Assembly (NCBI GenBank): GCA_025363655.1
Contig: JANYDK010000139.1
Coordinates: forward strand, 1 to 64,000
Source: Deltaproteobacteria bacterium
GTDB taxonomy: Bacteria > Myxococcota_A > Polyangia > Polyangiales > JADJMO01
Direction: 5' to 3'
Length of the DNA: 64,000 nt
Position numbers and translations under genes: made by a program. Position 1 is the first letter of the stretch. Every line of letters begins with the position of its first letter. The notes beneath the pieces were generated by a model that was given only the letters and a program-made list of their open reading frames with translations, ran no database searches and was not told where the DNA came from. Of this stretch, positions 37,994-46,570 are shown one piece after another.

Positions 37994-38971
37994 ATGTCGG
38001 CGGCCGAGCACGCCGAGCGCCCCCAGCTCTCGGGAATCGCCGAGATCGTGCGCGCCGGGCTCACCGCGCCCGTGAAGCGATTGCCTCCCTATCTCTTTTA
38101 CGACGCGCCGGGCTCTGCACTCTTCGAGGAGATCACCGAGCTCGCCGAGTACTACCCGACGCGCACCGAGCGCGCGATCTTCGAGCGCGAAGGGGACGCG
38201 ATCGTCGCCGAGGCGATGCGACTCGCGGGCGCTAAGCTCGATGTCCTCGAGCTCGGCGCCGGGAGCGCGACCAAGTCGCAACTGCTCCTTCGGGCGCTCG
38301 CTCGGAGGCAACAGCAGACGCACTTCCTCCCTGCCGACGTCTCGCGCGCCGCCCTCGACGACGCCGTCGCGCGGCTCCGTCGGGAAGAGCCTGCGCTCTC
38401 GGTGCTGCCGCTGGTGGGCACGCACGACGCAGCCCTCGCTCGCGCGCGGAGGTGGGAGGGCAACCTCCTCGTGCTCTTCATCGGGAGCTCGATCGGCAAT
38501 TGGGACGACGGCGACGCAGTGCCCCTCCTGGCCGACATTCGCCTTACGCTCGGAGCCCGGGGCGTCTTGCTCCTCGGCACCGACTTGCGAAAACCCCTCG
38601 AGGTGCTTCTCCCTGCCTACGACGATGCGCGCGGCGTGACGGCGGCCTTCAACCGCAACGTCCTCGCGCGCATCAACCGCGAGCTCGGCGGACACTTCGT
38701 GCTCGGTCGATTTCGGCACGTCGCGCTGTGGAACGAGGCGGCCTCGAGCGTCGAGATGCACCTCGAGAGCACCGTCGAGCAGCGCGTCCGCATCGACGCG
38801 CTGGAGCTGGAAATTCCCTTCCGCGCTGGCGAACGCATCCACACCGAGTCGAGCCACAAGTACGACGAGCCGCGGATCGATCGCTTGCTCGGTGCCGCAG
38901 GCCTCGTCCGCGAGCGCTCGTTCTTCGATGAACGAAGGTGGTTCGGCGTCCACCTCGCGCGCGCGATCTAG
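37994..38971 (+). CDS. egtD: L-histidine N-alpha-methyltransferase
   Basis: A 325-aa methyltransferase making hercynine from histidine with three S-adenosylmethionine. EgtD features are LPPYLFYDAPGSALFEEITE, YYPTRTERAIFE, the SAM-binding VLELGAGSATKSQLLL, FIGSSIGNWDDGDA and GTDLRKPLEVLLPAYDDA. HTESSHKYDEPRID near the C-terminus matches the substrate-binding region. It starts 2 bp after egtB and ends 3 bp before the convergent TPR-PEGA gene. Regulation is not visible. Confidence 0.95.
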   Translation: MSAAEHAERPQLSGIAEIVRAGLTAPVKRLPPYLFYDAPGSALFEEITELAEYYPTRTERAIFEREGDAIVAEAMRLAGAKLDVLELGAGSATKSQLLLRALARRQQQTHFLPADVSRAALDDAVARLRREEPALSVLPLVGTHDAALARARRWEGNLLVLFIGSSIGNWDDGDAVPLLADIRLTLGARGVLLLGTDLRKPLEVLLPAYDDARGVTAAFNRNVLARINRELGGHFVLGRFRHVALWNEAASSVEMHLESTVEQRVRIDALELEIPFRAGERIHTESSHKYDEPRIDRLLGAAGLVRERSFFDERRWFGVHLARAI

Positions 38972-38974
38972 GCC

Positions 38975-39967
38975 TCAAAACACGCCAGAGAGCCCCATCG
39001 AGCCGACGCCGATCCAGGGGTGGACGCTTGCGTGCGTCGGCGTCGGTGCCGCCTCGGGCGTGCTGCTCCCCGACTGCAAGAGCCCGTAGATGCCGAGGCC
39101 GACGCCGACCAGACCGACGCCGAATCCGACGGTCGAGACGGTCGCGTCGCGGCTCATCGCATCGAGCGTCGATTGCCGTCCGCTGGGACAGACCTTGTCA
39201 CGACAGGCGCCGTCGAGGTCGGACTTCTTGCCGAGCGCGAGGACGCCGAAGACGGTACCGACGGAGAAGCCGACGACCGCCGTCGCCGCCCCGACATACA
39301 TGAGAGGCGAGAGTTTCGCGGGCGCGGGCTTCTCGCCGAGGGTCGCCCCCGAGGCCACGAGGGCCATCTCGACGGTCGTGACGTCACCTCCCGCGACGTC
39401 GATCGTCTTCGTCGTAGGCTCGAATCCCGCTTTCGTCGCGCGCAGTTGCCGTCGCCCGGTGTTGAGGCGAATCGGCTTGCCGAGCGGCGTCGTGCCGACG
39501 AGCGCGTCGTCGACGAAGACCTCCACACCAGGAATCGCGACCTCGATCGTCACCGTCGCGACGCGCCCGCGCAGCTCGGCGAGGTCCTTGTCGACTTTGG
39601 TGCGCCGCTCGGGCGGGATCTGCGCTCCACCCTCGGCGACGTAGCGCTCGAAGGCATCGAGCGCGCCTGCGTAGTCGAGCAGCTGATATTCGCATTGGGC
39701 GATGTTGTAGAGCACGGCGAAGCTGGGCGTCAGTTGGTAGGCGCGTTTGAATTCGATCAGCGCCGCCCGATAGTCCTGCTCGTCGAAGAGCTTCACACCT
39801 TGTTTCCAGTGGGCGCGAGCCTGATCGAGGGCGCCGTCGTCGGCGGCAGCGCCGTGCGGAGCGACAGCCGCGAGCGGAAGCGTGAGCGCGACCGACAGCC
39901 CGAGCGCAATTGCCGCTCGACGACGCGCCGACCCCGAACTCTCGATGATCTCGAAACTCGTGCTCAT
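38975..39967 (-). CDS. Secreted TPR-PEGA protein
   Basis: A 330-aa exported protein. A signal peptide (about residues 15-42, ALGLSVALTLPLAAVAPHGA) is followed by TPR-like helices (ALDQARAHWKQGVKLFDEQD, LYNIAQCEYQLLDYAGALDA) and a PEGA domain (EVFVDDALVGTTPLGKPIRL). Two membrane spans near the C-terminus (PLMYVGAATAVVGFSVG and VGFGVGLVGVGLGIYGLL) complete it. The ATG overlaps the stop of the PstS-like gene (ATGA). Such TPR-PEGA proteins accompany Ser/Thr kinases in myxobacteria; here the kinase is two genes upstream. Envelope scaffold or signal partner is the likely role. Confidence 0.75.
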   Translation of the reverse strand: MSTSFEIIESSGSARRRAAIALGLSVALTLPLAAVAPHGAAADDGALDQARAHWKQGVKLFDEQDYRAALIEFKRAYQLTPSFAVLYNIAQCEYQLLDYAGALDAFERYVAEGGAQIPPERRTKVDKDLAELRGRVATVTIEVAIPGVEVFVDDALVGTTPLGKPIRLNTGRRQLRATKAGFEPTTKTIDVAGGDVTTVEMALVASGATLGEKPAPAKLSPLMYVGAATAVVGFSVGTVFGVLALGKKSDLDGACRDKVCPSGRQSTLDAMSRDATVSTVGFGVGLVGVGLGIYGLLQSGSSTPEAAPTPTHASVHPWIGVGSMGLSGVF

Positions 39968-41622
39968 GGTTCGCAATACCCCGTGGTCTGACCTTCGAAC
40001 TTGTTGCAATTGGGTCGATCTCCTCCGCAATCGCTGGCCCCTGCGCACGTCTTGCAACCGGGGGGCGGAACGATGGCGGTCGATTTCTCTTCGAAGTAGC
40101 AACTGCACGATTTGTCGGGCTTGAAGGACTTGATCTCGCCGCCATCTTGCTCGCGCGTGACGGTCATGGCGCAGAGGGGAATCAGGTGGCTGGCGGCGTA
40201 CGAGCCGATGGTGTCGACCTTGGGCAATTCGATGTTGCCGGCGATGATCCCGATCAGACGCTGCGCCGCCGCTTTGACGGGAATCGTGCTCAGGTCGACG
40301 TGGGCGAGCATGTGGAGCGGGCTCCAAATCGGATAGTGCCCATCTCGCACGTTGCGCTTGTCGAACGACTTCGGCGTCGAATCCGGCCAGAACGCGCACT
40401 TCTGCTTGTAATCCTGAAAGCCGAGGATGCGCAGCTTGTCACGGAGCGCGTCGGTGAAGTCGGCGCTGAGGGGTCCAATCGCCTTGTTCGCTGCATCCTT
40501 CCCCGCGCTGCCGGCGGCGATGAGCGCGTCACGAACGTCGCCGCTGCCCTTGTTGCTCTTGCCGAACCAACGGGTGGCAGGCACGTTGATCGCGGCGGCG
40601 ATCATCGCCTGCGTACCGCTCGACGCGTTGCGCTGAAAAATGAACGCCGGATCGTTCCACGGCGTCACCTGGTAGGGTGATGCGCCGCCGAAACCGTACA
40701 CCAGATACGCGGCCTGTGCGCTGATCGTCTGTTCGTCCGAGTTCTGCGGCACGGTCAGGGTCATCGTCTGCACCGGGCCGAAGAAGTCGTGCAGCGACTT
40801 GTCGAGCCCGCCTGGAAGACTGAGACAGCTCTGCGGAAAGACGTCCGAAAAGCCGATGTCGGCGTTGGTCGGCCCATCGAGCGTGCACGTCAATTGGGCC
40901 GAGGCGCTGGTCGGATCGACGATCGGGTTCGGATCCCAATAGATGGCAGTGCCCGTCATCTGCTGACTACCGGGATTGACGGCGGCGCTGATGCCGACGC
41001 ACGAGCCTGCCGATTGATAGACGACGGTGACCGGCGGCGACGTGTTCTCGAGCGCCTGCGCGATGCGACCGAGGAAGAGGGTCACCGCGCTCGAGCCCGT
41101 CGCATACACGACGTTGCCGCCGCTCAGGCTACTGCACTTGGGAAACGTCGGCCCGGTGTCGACGGGTCCCGTGTCGGAGGCGTCCGGGGTCGGCGTCGTA
41201 TCCGGCGTCGGGGCAGTGTCGGGCGGCGGCGCGCTGTCGGTCGACGGGAGTGGCGGCAAGACGCCTCCGTCGAGCGTAGGAAGCTTGCGCTCGTCGAACG
41301 GAGAGCATTGCGAGCCCGTGCAGGCGTTCTCGCGATCTTCCGTCGTCGTCGGCGGACAGGAATAGCAGCCCTTTCCGCCGAAGCCCGCCTCGTCGATGCA
41401 TCCAGTCGAAGAATCGACGGGAGCGGTCGCGGTATCGGTCTCCGCAGCGCCGGTGTCGGCGCCTACCGCGCTGTCGGTCTTCGCACCGGCATCGTCGCTC
41501 ACCGAATACGAGCCCGGATCGACGACGAGGTTGCACGCCGCGAAGGCGACGCCAACGCTCGTGAGGCCCGCGAGAGTCCACTTCGTCTTGAACCCCAAAG
41601 GTCGTTCGCTCGAATTGATCAC
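39964..41622 (-). CDS. PstS-like substrate-binding lipoprotein with Cys-rich ends
   Basis: A 552-aa predicted lipoprotein (GVAFAACN lipobox near residue 30). The linker region contains a Cys cluster (GFGGKGCYSCPP) and a Pro/Asp/Thr tract (DTAPTPDTTPTPDASDTGP). The central part resembles the type II periplasmic-binding fold of PstS: VVYATGSSAVTLFLGRIAQA, QMTGTAIYWDPNPI, ADIGFSDVFP and FQRNASSGTQAMIAAAINV. The C-terminus holds another Cys cluster (CSCYFEEKS, CKTCAGASDCGGDRPNC). No ABC transporter genes are nearby, so it may be a sensor or adhesive protein rather than an importer. It lies 10 bp after the kinase gene. Confidence 0.7.
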   Translation of the reverse strand: MINSSERPLGFKTKWTLAGLTSVGVAFAACNLVVDPGSYSVSDDAGAKTDSAVGADTGAAETDTATAPVDSSTGCIDEAGFGGKGCYSCPPTTTEDRENACTGSQCSPFDERKLPTLDGGVLPPLPSTDSAPPPDTAPTPDTTPTPDASDTGPVDTGPTFPKCSSLSGGNVVYATGSSAVTLFLGRIAQALENTSPPVTVVYQSAGSCVGISAAVNPGSQQMTGTAIYWDPNPIVDPTSASAQLTCTLDGPTNADIGFSDVFPQSCLSLPGGLDKSLHDFFGPVQTMTLTVPQNSDEQTISAQAAYLVYGFGGASPYQVTPWNDPAFIFQRNASSGTQAMIAAAINVPATRWFGKSNKGSGDVRDALIAAGSAGKDAANKAIGPLSADFTDALRDKLRILGFQDYKQKCAFWPDSTPKSFDKRNVRDGHYPIWSPLHMLAHVDLSTIPVKAAAQRLIGIIAGNIELPKVDTIGSYAASHLIPLCAMTVTREQDGGEIKSFKPDKSCSCYFEEKSTAIVPPPGCKTCAGASDCGGDRPNCNKFEGQTTGYCEP

Positions 41623-41632
41623 GTTTCGCCGG

Positions 41633-43516
41633 TCATTTCTTGTTGAAAGGATCGTCCTTGTCGATGTCGTGCTTCGGCTTGCCGCCTGGCTTGTCGGTAG
41701 AGGCAGCCGTCGCGCTCGCCGTCGGAGCCGTCGTCGTCGTGGTGGGGGCAGTGGCGACCGCGGTCGCAGTCGTGCTCGTCGCCGTGACCGTCGTCGCCGG
41801 CGACTTGATGAAGACCCCTGGTTTGGTCGTGACCACCATCGGCGGCTTGTCGCTCTCGGGCATCTCTTGCTTCTCGAGGATCATCAGCACGTCGCGATCT
41901 CGGTCGAAGCGCACGGTGCGCTCGTCCGCGACGTAGCCGTCCGCCTCGGCGCGGACGACGTGATCGCGATCGTCGCGCGCGTAGGTCGAGGTCGCGTTCC
42001 AAGCCGCGCCATCGACCGTCACCCGCGCGGTCTTCGGATTGACCTGCAATCCGAGCCGAATCGAGCTTTCACCCGCCGGGCTCGGGCTCGCGCTCGACGA
42101 CGACAGGGCAGGTTTGCCCGCAGGCTCGACGATCGCGGAAGTCCCCTCCGGCTTCGACGCCGAACCGCCACGCATGACCAGGAGCGCGATCACCGCACCG
42201 ACCAAGGCCAGACCGAGGATCGCCGGCACGATCGGAAGTCGACGCGGCGGCGCCGTGGGGATTGGGGCCGGTGTCGCCTCCGCCTTCGGAGGTCTCCAAG
42301 TCGGGCGATCAGCACCCGGCGGCGTGCCCGTCGTCCCCGCCGGCGTCAGACTCGGAGCGGCGGCGCTCGGCGTGTTGCTGGTGACGATGTTGCCGCTGAA
42401 GGTGCCCGAGGGCGTCACGTTGACCGACGAGCTGCCGCGCGGGAGGTCGAGCTTGAGGATATCGGAGGCCCGATATTCCCCGGTCGCGAGGCTCCGCGTC
42501 ACCTTCATCTGGTTGTCGACGAGGGCCCGGAGACGCGCGCGATCTTCGAAAAAGAGCTCGGTCACCAGCTTCCCGATCTCTCGTCCTCTGGTCAGCTTGA
42601 CGCCCGTGTCGGTGAGCCAACCTTCGAGTGCATGCGCCATCTCCGCGGCCGTCGCGTAACGATCGTCGGGAGCGACGGAGGTCGCCTTGATCACGATCGC
42701 CTCCAGCCCCGGCGGCACGTCGGCGGCGACTTCGCTCGGCTTCGGGATCGTGCCGCCGACGAGGCGACTGATGATGTGCATGTCCGAGAGCCCGTCCCAC
42801 ATCCGACGTCCAGTGAGCGCCTGGAAGAGGATGACCCCGACCGCGAAGAGATCGGCACGCCGATCGACGGGGAGGCCCTGCGCCTGCTCGGGCGCGAGAT
42901 ACGCGACCTTGCCTTTGAGGACTCCAGTGCGCGTCTCGGTCGTCGAATCGAGCGCCTTGGCGATGCCGAAGTCGACGATCTTCACGAGGCCGCTGTAGGT
43001 GACGAAGATGTTCTGCGGCGAGACGTCGCGATGTACGACGCCCAGCGATTGCCCGTCGAAGTCGGCGAGCTCATGCGCGTAGTGAAGCCCGGCGAGTGCG
43101 TCGATCGTCGCGCGGACGTGGACGTCGATGGGAATCGGAATCTGCTTGTTGCGCGCGCGAGCGATGAGGCGATGGAGCGTCTGCCCGTCGAGATGCTCCA
43201 TGACGATGTAGTGGCGCCCGTCCTCGCTCCCGACCTCCAGCGTCTGCACGACGTTCTCGTGCGCGAGCCGCGCCGCGAGTCGCGCTTCGTCGAGGAACAT
43301 CCCGAGAATTCCCGGCTCGTCGGCGAGGCTCGGCTTGAGCTCTTTGACGACGAGGAGCTTGTTGAAGCCCGCCGGTCCACGCGCGAGGGCGAGATAGACG
43401 ACGCCCATTCCACCGCGCGCCAGCTCGGCGATCAGTCGATATTTGCCCAAGTCGCCCAGCTTCGGCGCGGCCGGAGCGGGCTCGGATTCACGTGCGTTCG
43501 TTGGCACGATGTTCAC
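41633..43516 (-). CDS. Transmembrane Ser/Thr protein kinase (PknB type)
   Basis: About 627 aa. The kinase domain (about 30-300) has GGMGVVYLA (glycine loop), VVKEL (ATP Lys), VVHRDVSPQNIFVT (catalytic loop) and VDFGIAKAL with YLAPEQAQG (activation segment). A Pro/Thr linker precedes one membrane span (VPAILGLALVGAVIALLV). The extracytoplasmic part is PEGA-like (VTVDGAAWNATSTYARDDRD), then a Thr/Ala-rich tail. The start is uncertain: GTG at 43516 is used, TTG at 43546 extends the frame. It heads an operon with the PstS-like and TPR-PEGA genes, suggesting one signalling unit across the inner membrane. Confidence 0.87.
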   Translation of the reverse strand: MNIVPTNARESEPAPAAPKLGDLGKYRLIAELARGGMGVVYLALARGPAGFNKLLVVKELKPSLADEPGILGMFLDEARLAARLAHENVVQTLEVGSEDGRHYIVMEHLDGQTLHRLIARARNKQIPIPIDVHVRATIDALAGLHYAHELADFDGQSLGVVHRDVSPQNIFVTYSGLVKIVDFGIAKALDSTTETRTGVLKGKVAYLAPEQAQGLPVDRRADLFAVGVILFQALTGRRMWDGLSDMHIISRLVGGTIPKPSEVAADVPPGLEAIVIKATSVAPDDRYATAAEMAHALEGWLTDTGVKLTRGREIGKLVTELFFEDRARLRALVDNQMKVTRSLATGEYRASDILKLDLPRGSSSVNVTPSGTFSGNIVTSNTPSAAAPSLTPAGTTGTPPGADRPTWRPPKAEATPAPIPTAPPRRLPIVPAILGLALVGAVIALLVMRGGSASKPEGTSAIVEPAGKPALSSSSASPSPAGESSIRLGLQVNPKTARVTVDGAAWNATSTYARDDRDHVVRAEADGYVADERTVRFDRDRDVLMILEKQEMPESDKPPMVVTTKPGVFIKSPATTVTATSTTATAVATAPTTTTTAPTASATAASTDKPGGKPKHDIDKDDPFNKK

Positions 43517-43638
43517 GTTAGGGCGACGCGAAGGCTCAGCAAGCAAACAGCTCGACAGTTCTGCGTGGCGCGCTGCGTCTCACTCGTCGAATGGCCACAC
43601 GTTCGTCACTGAATGGACACTTCCGTCGCAACTGGCCC

Positions 43639-44136
43639 TCAACTCACGTCGCGACTGTCTTCGACGGCGCGTTTGACGTGCGCGAGATGTGTCTCGCCGG
43701 GAAGACTGTGATCGTCACCGAAGACGGTCGACAATGCCCGTTGCACCCAGCTGCGCTCGTGGACGATGGTACGGAGTTGAAGGCGCGCCTGCGACCCGCG
43801 CGCAGTCAGTACGTAGTCCACCTCGAGCGTGCGTCGTGACGTGGTGAGCGACACCCGGAGATGGCTCGGGCGCTCACAAGCCAGCACTTCGCCCTCGTAT
43901 TCGACGAGTTGCTCTTCCTCACGCAGGCACTGTCGAAAAATCGATCCGGTCCGCTCCGGGCCCCCGCTGACGAATCGCACCTCGTCGACGTCGTGCGCCC
44001 AAGTGCGCATGCGTTGCGGGTCGACGAGAAAATCGAACACCACGTCGACGGAGGCCCCCACGTCGACCTCGACGACCTTGCTGGATTTGTTCGAGGTCGG
44101 AGCGATCGAGCTTCGAGTTTTGTCGGCTTGGTTCAT
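43639..44136 (-). CDS. SRPBCC-family protein (polyketide cyclase/START-like)
   Basis: A 165-aa protein with the START/Bet v1-like pattern: VVEVDVGASVDVVFDFLVDP at the first strand, RMRTWAHDVDEVRFVSGGPE, SHLRVSLTTSRRTLEVDYVL and LQLRTIVHERSW, ending in a long helix. The ATG at 44136 is preferred; a longer frame upstream has no family similarity. Such proteins bind hydrophobic ligands or act as cyclases or cytokinin-like carriers; nothing specific can be said. It is divergent from the GNAT gene with a 173-bp gap. Confidence 0.75.
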   Translation of the reverse strand: MNQADKTRSSIAPTSNKSSKVVEVDVGASVDVVFDFLVDPQRMRTWAHDVDEVRFVSGGPERTGSIFRQCLREEEQLVEYEGEVLACERPSHLRVSLTTSRRTLEVDYVLTARGSQARLQLRTIVHERSWVQRALSTVFGDDHSLPGETHLAHVKRAVEDSRDVS

Positions 44137-44309
44137 GCCACACCATCGTGCGCTCGCACTGCCACCAGATCTCGGCACTTGGGCAACGTTTGCGTGACAG
44201 TCGTCGAATCGTGCGTCGGGAGAGCTTTGCGATGAAGCGACGCCGACGTCACGGCACCCCGTCATGCTGCCCGGCAGACGATTCCACAATCCATGAGGAG
44301 GTTGAGCAG

Positions 44310-44840
44310 ATGGCGCGCTACACCATTCGGCCGCTCGGCGGCGACGACTTCCCGGCGATCATGGGGCTCGAAGAGACCGTCTTCGGCACCAAGGGCGAAG
44401 GCACGCTCGGACCTTATTACGTCAGGCTCTGTTGCGAGTTCTTCTCCGACTCGTGCTTCGTCGCCACCGAAGGCGGACGTGCGGTCGGTTACATCCTCTC
44501 GTTCGTCAAGGAGCGCGAGGCCTATTGCACGACGCTCGCCGTGATCCCCGAGTTCCAAGGCACGCGCGTCGTTCACCAGCTCCTCCGTGCGTTCATTCGG
44601 GCCATCTCGGTGCGAGCAGATTCGTGCTTCTTCACCGTGCAAGAGAGCAACACCGCGGCGCGCGCGCTCCACGCGGTCCTCGGCGCCAAGGAGGTCGACG
44701 TCCGCAAGGACTTCTACGGCCCAGGCGACGATCGCATCCTTTCGCGCATCGACCGCGACTGCTTCGAGCTTCTCCGCGCGAAATTCGAAAGACTCGGCCT
44801 CGTCGATGCGACGTCGCCCTCGCTGGCGGATGTCGCGTGA
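44310..44840 (+). CDS. GNAT-family N-acetyltransferase
   Basis: A 176-aa protein with the GNAT fold: TIRPLGGDDFPAIMGLEETV, AVGYILSFVK, then the acetyl-CoA-binding AVIPEFQGTRVVHQLLRAFI (motif A, RxxG/A-like Q-G-T-R) and FTVQESNTAARALHAVLGAK (motif B). The ATG at 44310 has an excellent AGGAGG ribosome-binding site; an ATG upstream at 44231 is in frame but lacks one. The stop overlaps the plsC start (GTGA). Substrate unknown; a polyamine is conceivable because agmatinase is encoded two genes on, but that is inference. Confidence 0.85.
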   Translation: MARYTIRPLGGDDFPAIMGLEETVFGTKGEGTLGPYYVRLCCEFFSDSCFVATEGGRAVGYILSFVKEREAYCTTLAVIPEFQGTRVVHQLLRAFIRAISVRADSCFFTVQESNTAARALHAVLGAKEVDVRKDFYGPGDDRILSRIDRDCFELLRAKFERLGLVDATSPSLADVA

Positions 44841-45547
44841 GCGATGCGATCGAGCTGGCCGCACGAGCGTCACGGGTGGCGCGCTCTTCCTTCGTCGCGT
44901 TCGGAATGGCAGTTCGTCGCGGCACCATGACCAACGCGCGGGAGCGGGCAATTGCCCTCCGCGGGCTCTGCCGCAAGCTACGAGCGATTCATCGGCTCGA
45001 GCTCGACGTCGAGGGGCGCTTCCCCGACGGCCCCGCGATCCTCGTCGCCAATCACCTCGGATATCTCGACCCGGTCGCGATCGGCGCGCTTCGCGCGTGC
45101 ATGCCGATCGCGAAACGAGAAGTCGGCACTTGGCCGGTGATCGGCGGGCGCGCCGACGAGCTCGGGGTCGCCTTCGTCGAGCGCGGTAGCGGGTCGTCCG
45201 GCGCACGCGTCCTCAAACGAGCGCTCGAGGTCCTCGCCGCCGGCGTCTCGATCCTCAACTTTCCCGAGGGGACGACGACGCACGGAGACTCGGTGTTGCC
45301 ATTTCGACGGGGAATCTTCGGCCTCGCCCGTCACGCGAACGTCCCCGTCGTCCCCATTCGCCTCGCCTTCGAGGACCGCTCGATGTGTTGGGTCGGCGAC
45401 GAGACGTTCCTCCCTCACTATCTCCGTTTCGCGGGTCGCCCCTCGACGCGCATGCAGGTGCGCATCGGCGCGCCGCTCGATCGTCCCGACTTGGATGCCG
45501 ACGCCCTCGCGCAGCTCGCCCGGCTGCGAATCTTGGAGATGCGATGA
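44837..45547 (+). CDS. plsC: 1-acyl-sn-glycerol-3-phosphate acyltransferase-like protein
   Basis: A 236-aa PlsC-type acyltransferase: the catalytic NHLGYLDP (H-x4-D), GVAFVERGSGSSGARVLKRA and FPEGTTTHGDSVLPFRRGIF (motif III), then VPVVPIRLAF. GTG start in a GTGA overlap with the GNAT stop; its own stop overlaps the agmatinase start (ATGA). It would acylate lysophosphatidic acid or a related acceptor such as ornithine lipid. A GNAT gene directly upstream is reminiscent of OlsB/OlsA gene pairs, but the upstream protein does not show clear OlsB features. Confidence 0.85.
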   Translation: MSDAIELAARASRVARSSFVAFGMAVRRGTMTNARERAIALRGLCRKLRAIHRLELDVEGRFPDGPAILVANHLGYLDPVAIGALRACMPIAKREVGTWPVIGGRADELGVAFVERGSGSSGARVLKRALEVLAAGVSILNFPEGTTTHGDSVLPFRRGIFGLARHANVPVVPIRLAFEDRSMCWVGDETFLPHYLRFAGRPSTRMQVRIGAPLDRPDLDADALAQLARLRILEMR

Positions 45548-46494
45548 GCCAACAGTCTGCTTTCACCTACATACGCAGTGGGGTGACTCCGTTCTTCCGA
45601 CTCCCCAGCGGGGAGGCGCCCTATGACGCATACGACGCCGTCGTCCTCGGCGTCCCCTACGACGGTGGCACGACGATGCGCCCCGGCGCGCGCTTCGCTC
45701 CCTACGAGGTGCGACGCGCGAGCGCACGCATCCAGTGCTTTCATCCGCAACATCGGCTGGACGTCTTTCGCGCGCTCCGCGTCGTCGACGGCGGCAACGT
45801 ACCCGCTCCGCCCTTTTCCGGTGCTGCGGTCCGCGAGCTGGTCGAGGGAATGCTCCTCGCGGTGGTCGAGAGCGATGCGACGCCATTCGTCGTCGGTGGC
45901 GATCACTCGATCACGCTCCCGATTCTCCGTGCCATCGCGCGTAAGCACGGCCCGGTCGCGGTGATCCACGTCGATGCCCACCTCGACACCAGCACCGGGG
46001 AGCTCTGGGGGGACGAGTTCCACCACGGGACACCCATTCGCCACGCGCTCCTCGAGGGTCTGATCGAGCGCGGCCAGCTGCACCAAGTCGGCATCCGCGC
46101 GAGCTTCGGTCATCCGGAAGAGTCGGCGCTCTCGCTGGCATACGACGCGCGTATTTACGATATGGACGCGATCGACGATCGCGGCGTCGTCGCCGTCGCC
46201 GACCAGATCCGGTCCGACGTCGGCGATCGCGCCGTCTATCTCACCTTCGACGTCGACGGCGTCGATCCCTCCTTCGCGCCCGGCACCGGCACACCGGAGT
46301 CGGGCGGGATGAGCGCGCGCGAAGCCCTGCGTTTCGTCCGCGCGCTCGCCGGCGTCCGTCTCGTCGGAATGGACGTGGTCGAGGTCCTCCCCGCGCTCGA
46401 TCACGCAGACTTGACCGTCGATTTGGCCGCGCGTCTGCTCTTCGAGGGACTCGCGCTCCGCGCCGTACGGGCGAGTCGCACATCACCAGCGTGA
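45544..46494 (+). CDS. speB: Agmatinase / ureohydrolase family enzyme
   Basis: A 316-aa Mn-dependent ureohydrolase. All three metal motifs are present: GGDHSITLPI, DAHLDTST and TFDVDGVDPSFAPGTGTPE; GVPYDGGTTMRPGARFAPYEVR near the N-terminus is typical of agmatinase. Arginase is less likely given this N-terminus and FHHGTPIRHALLEG. Product would be putrescine and urea, or the related guanidino substrate product. It overlaps plsC by ATGA, so GNAT, PlsC and agmatinase form one transcription unit. Confidence 0.9.
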   Translation: MSQQSAFTYIRSGVTPFFRLPSGEAPYDAYDAVVLGVPYDGGTTMRPGARFAPYEVRRASARIQCFHPQHRLDVFRALRVVDGGNVPAPPFSGAAVRELVEGMLLAVVESDATPFVVGGDHSITLPILRAIARKHGPVAVIHVDAHLDTSTGELWGDEFHHGTPIRHALLEGLIERGQLHQVGIRASFGHPEESALSLAYDARIYDMDAIDDRGVVAVADQIRSDVGDRAVYLTFDVDGVDPSFAPGTGTPESGGMSAREALRFVRALAGVRLVGMDVVEVLPALDHADLTVDLAARLLFEGLALRAVRASRTSPA

Positions 46495-46570
46495 CGAATG
46501 TGACCGAGCGTGTGTCGGTATCGCGAATTCACAATCGAACGTTCACGCGCATGTCACTCTTGCGACGGAA

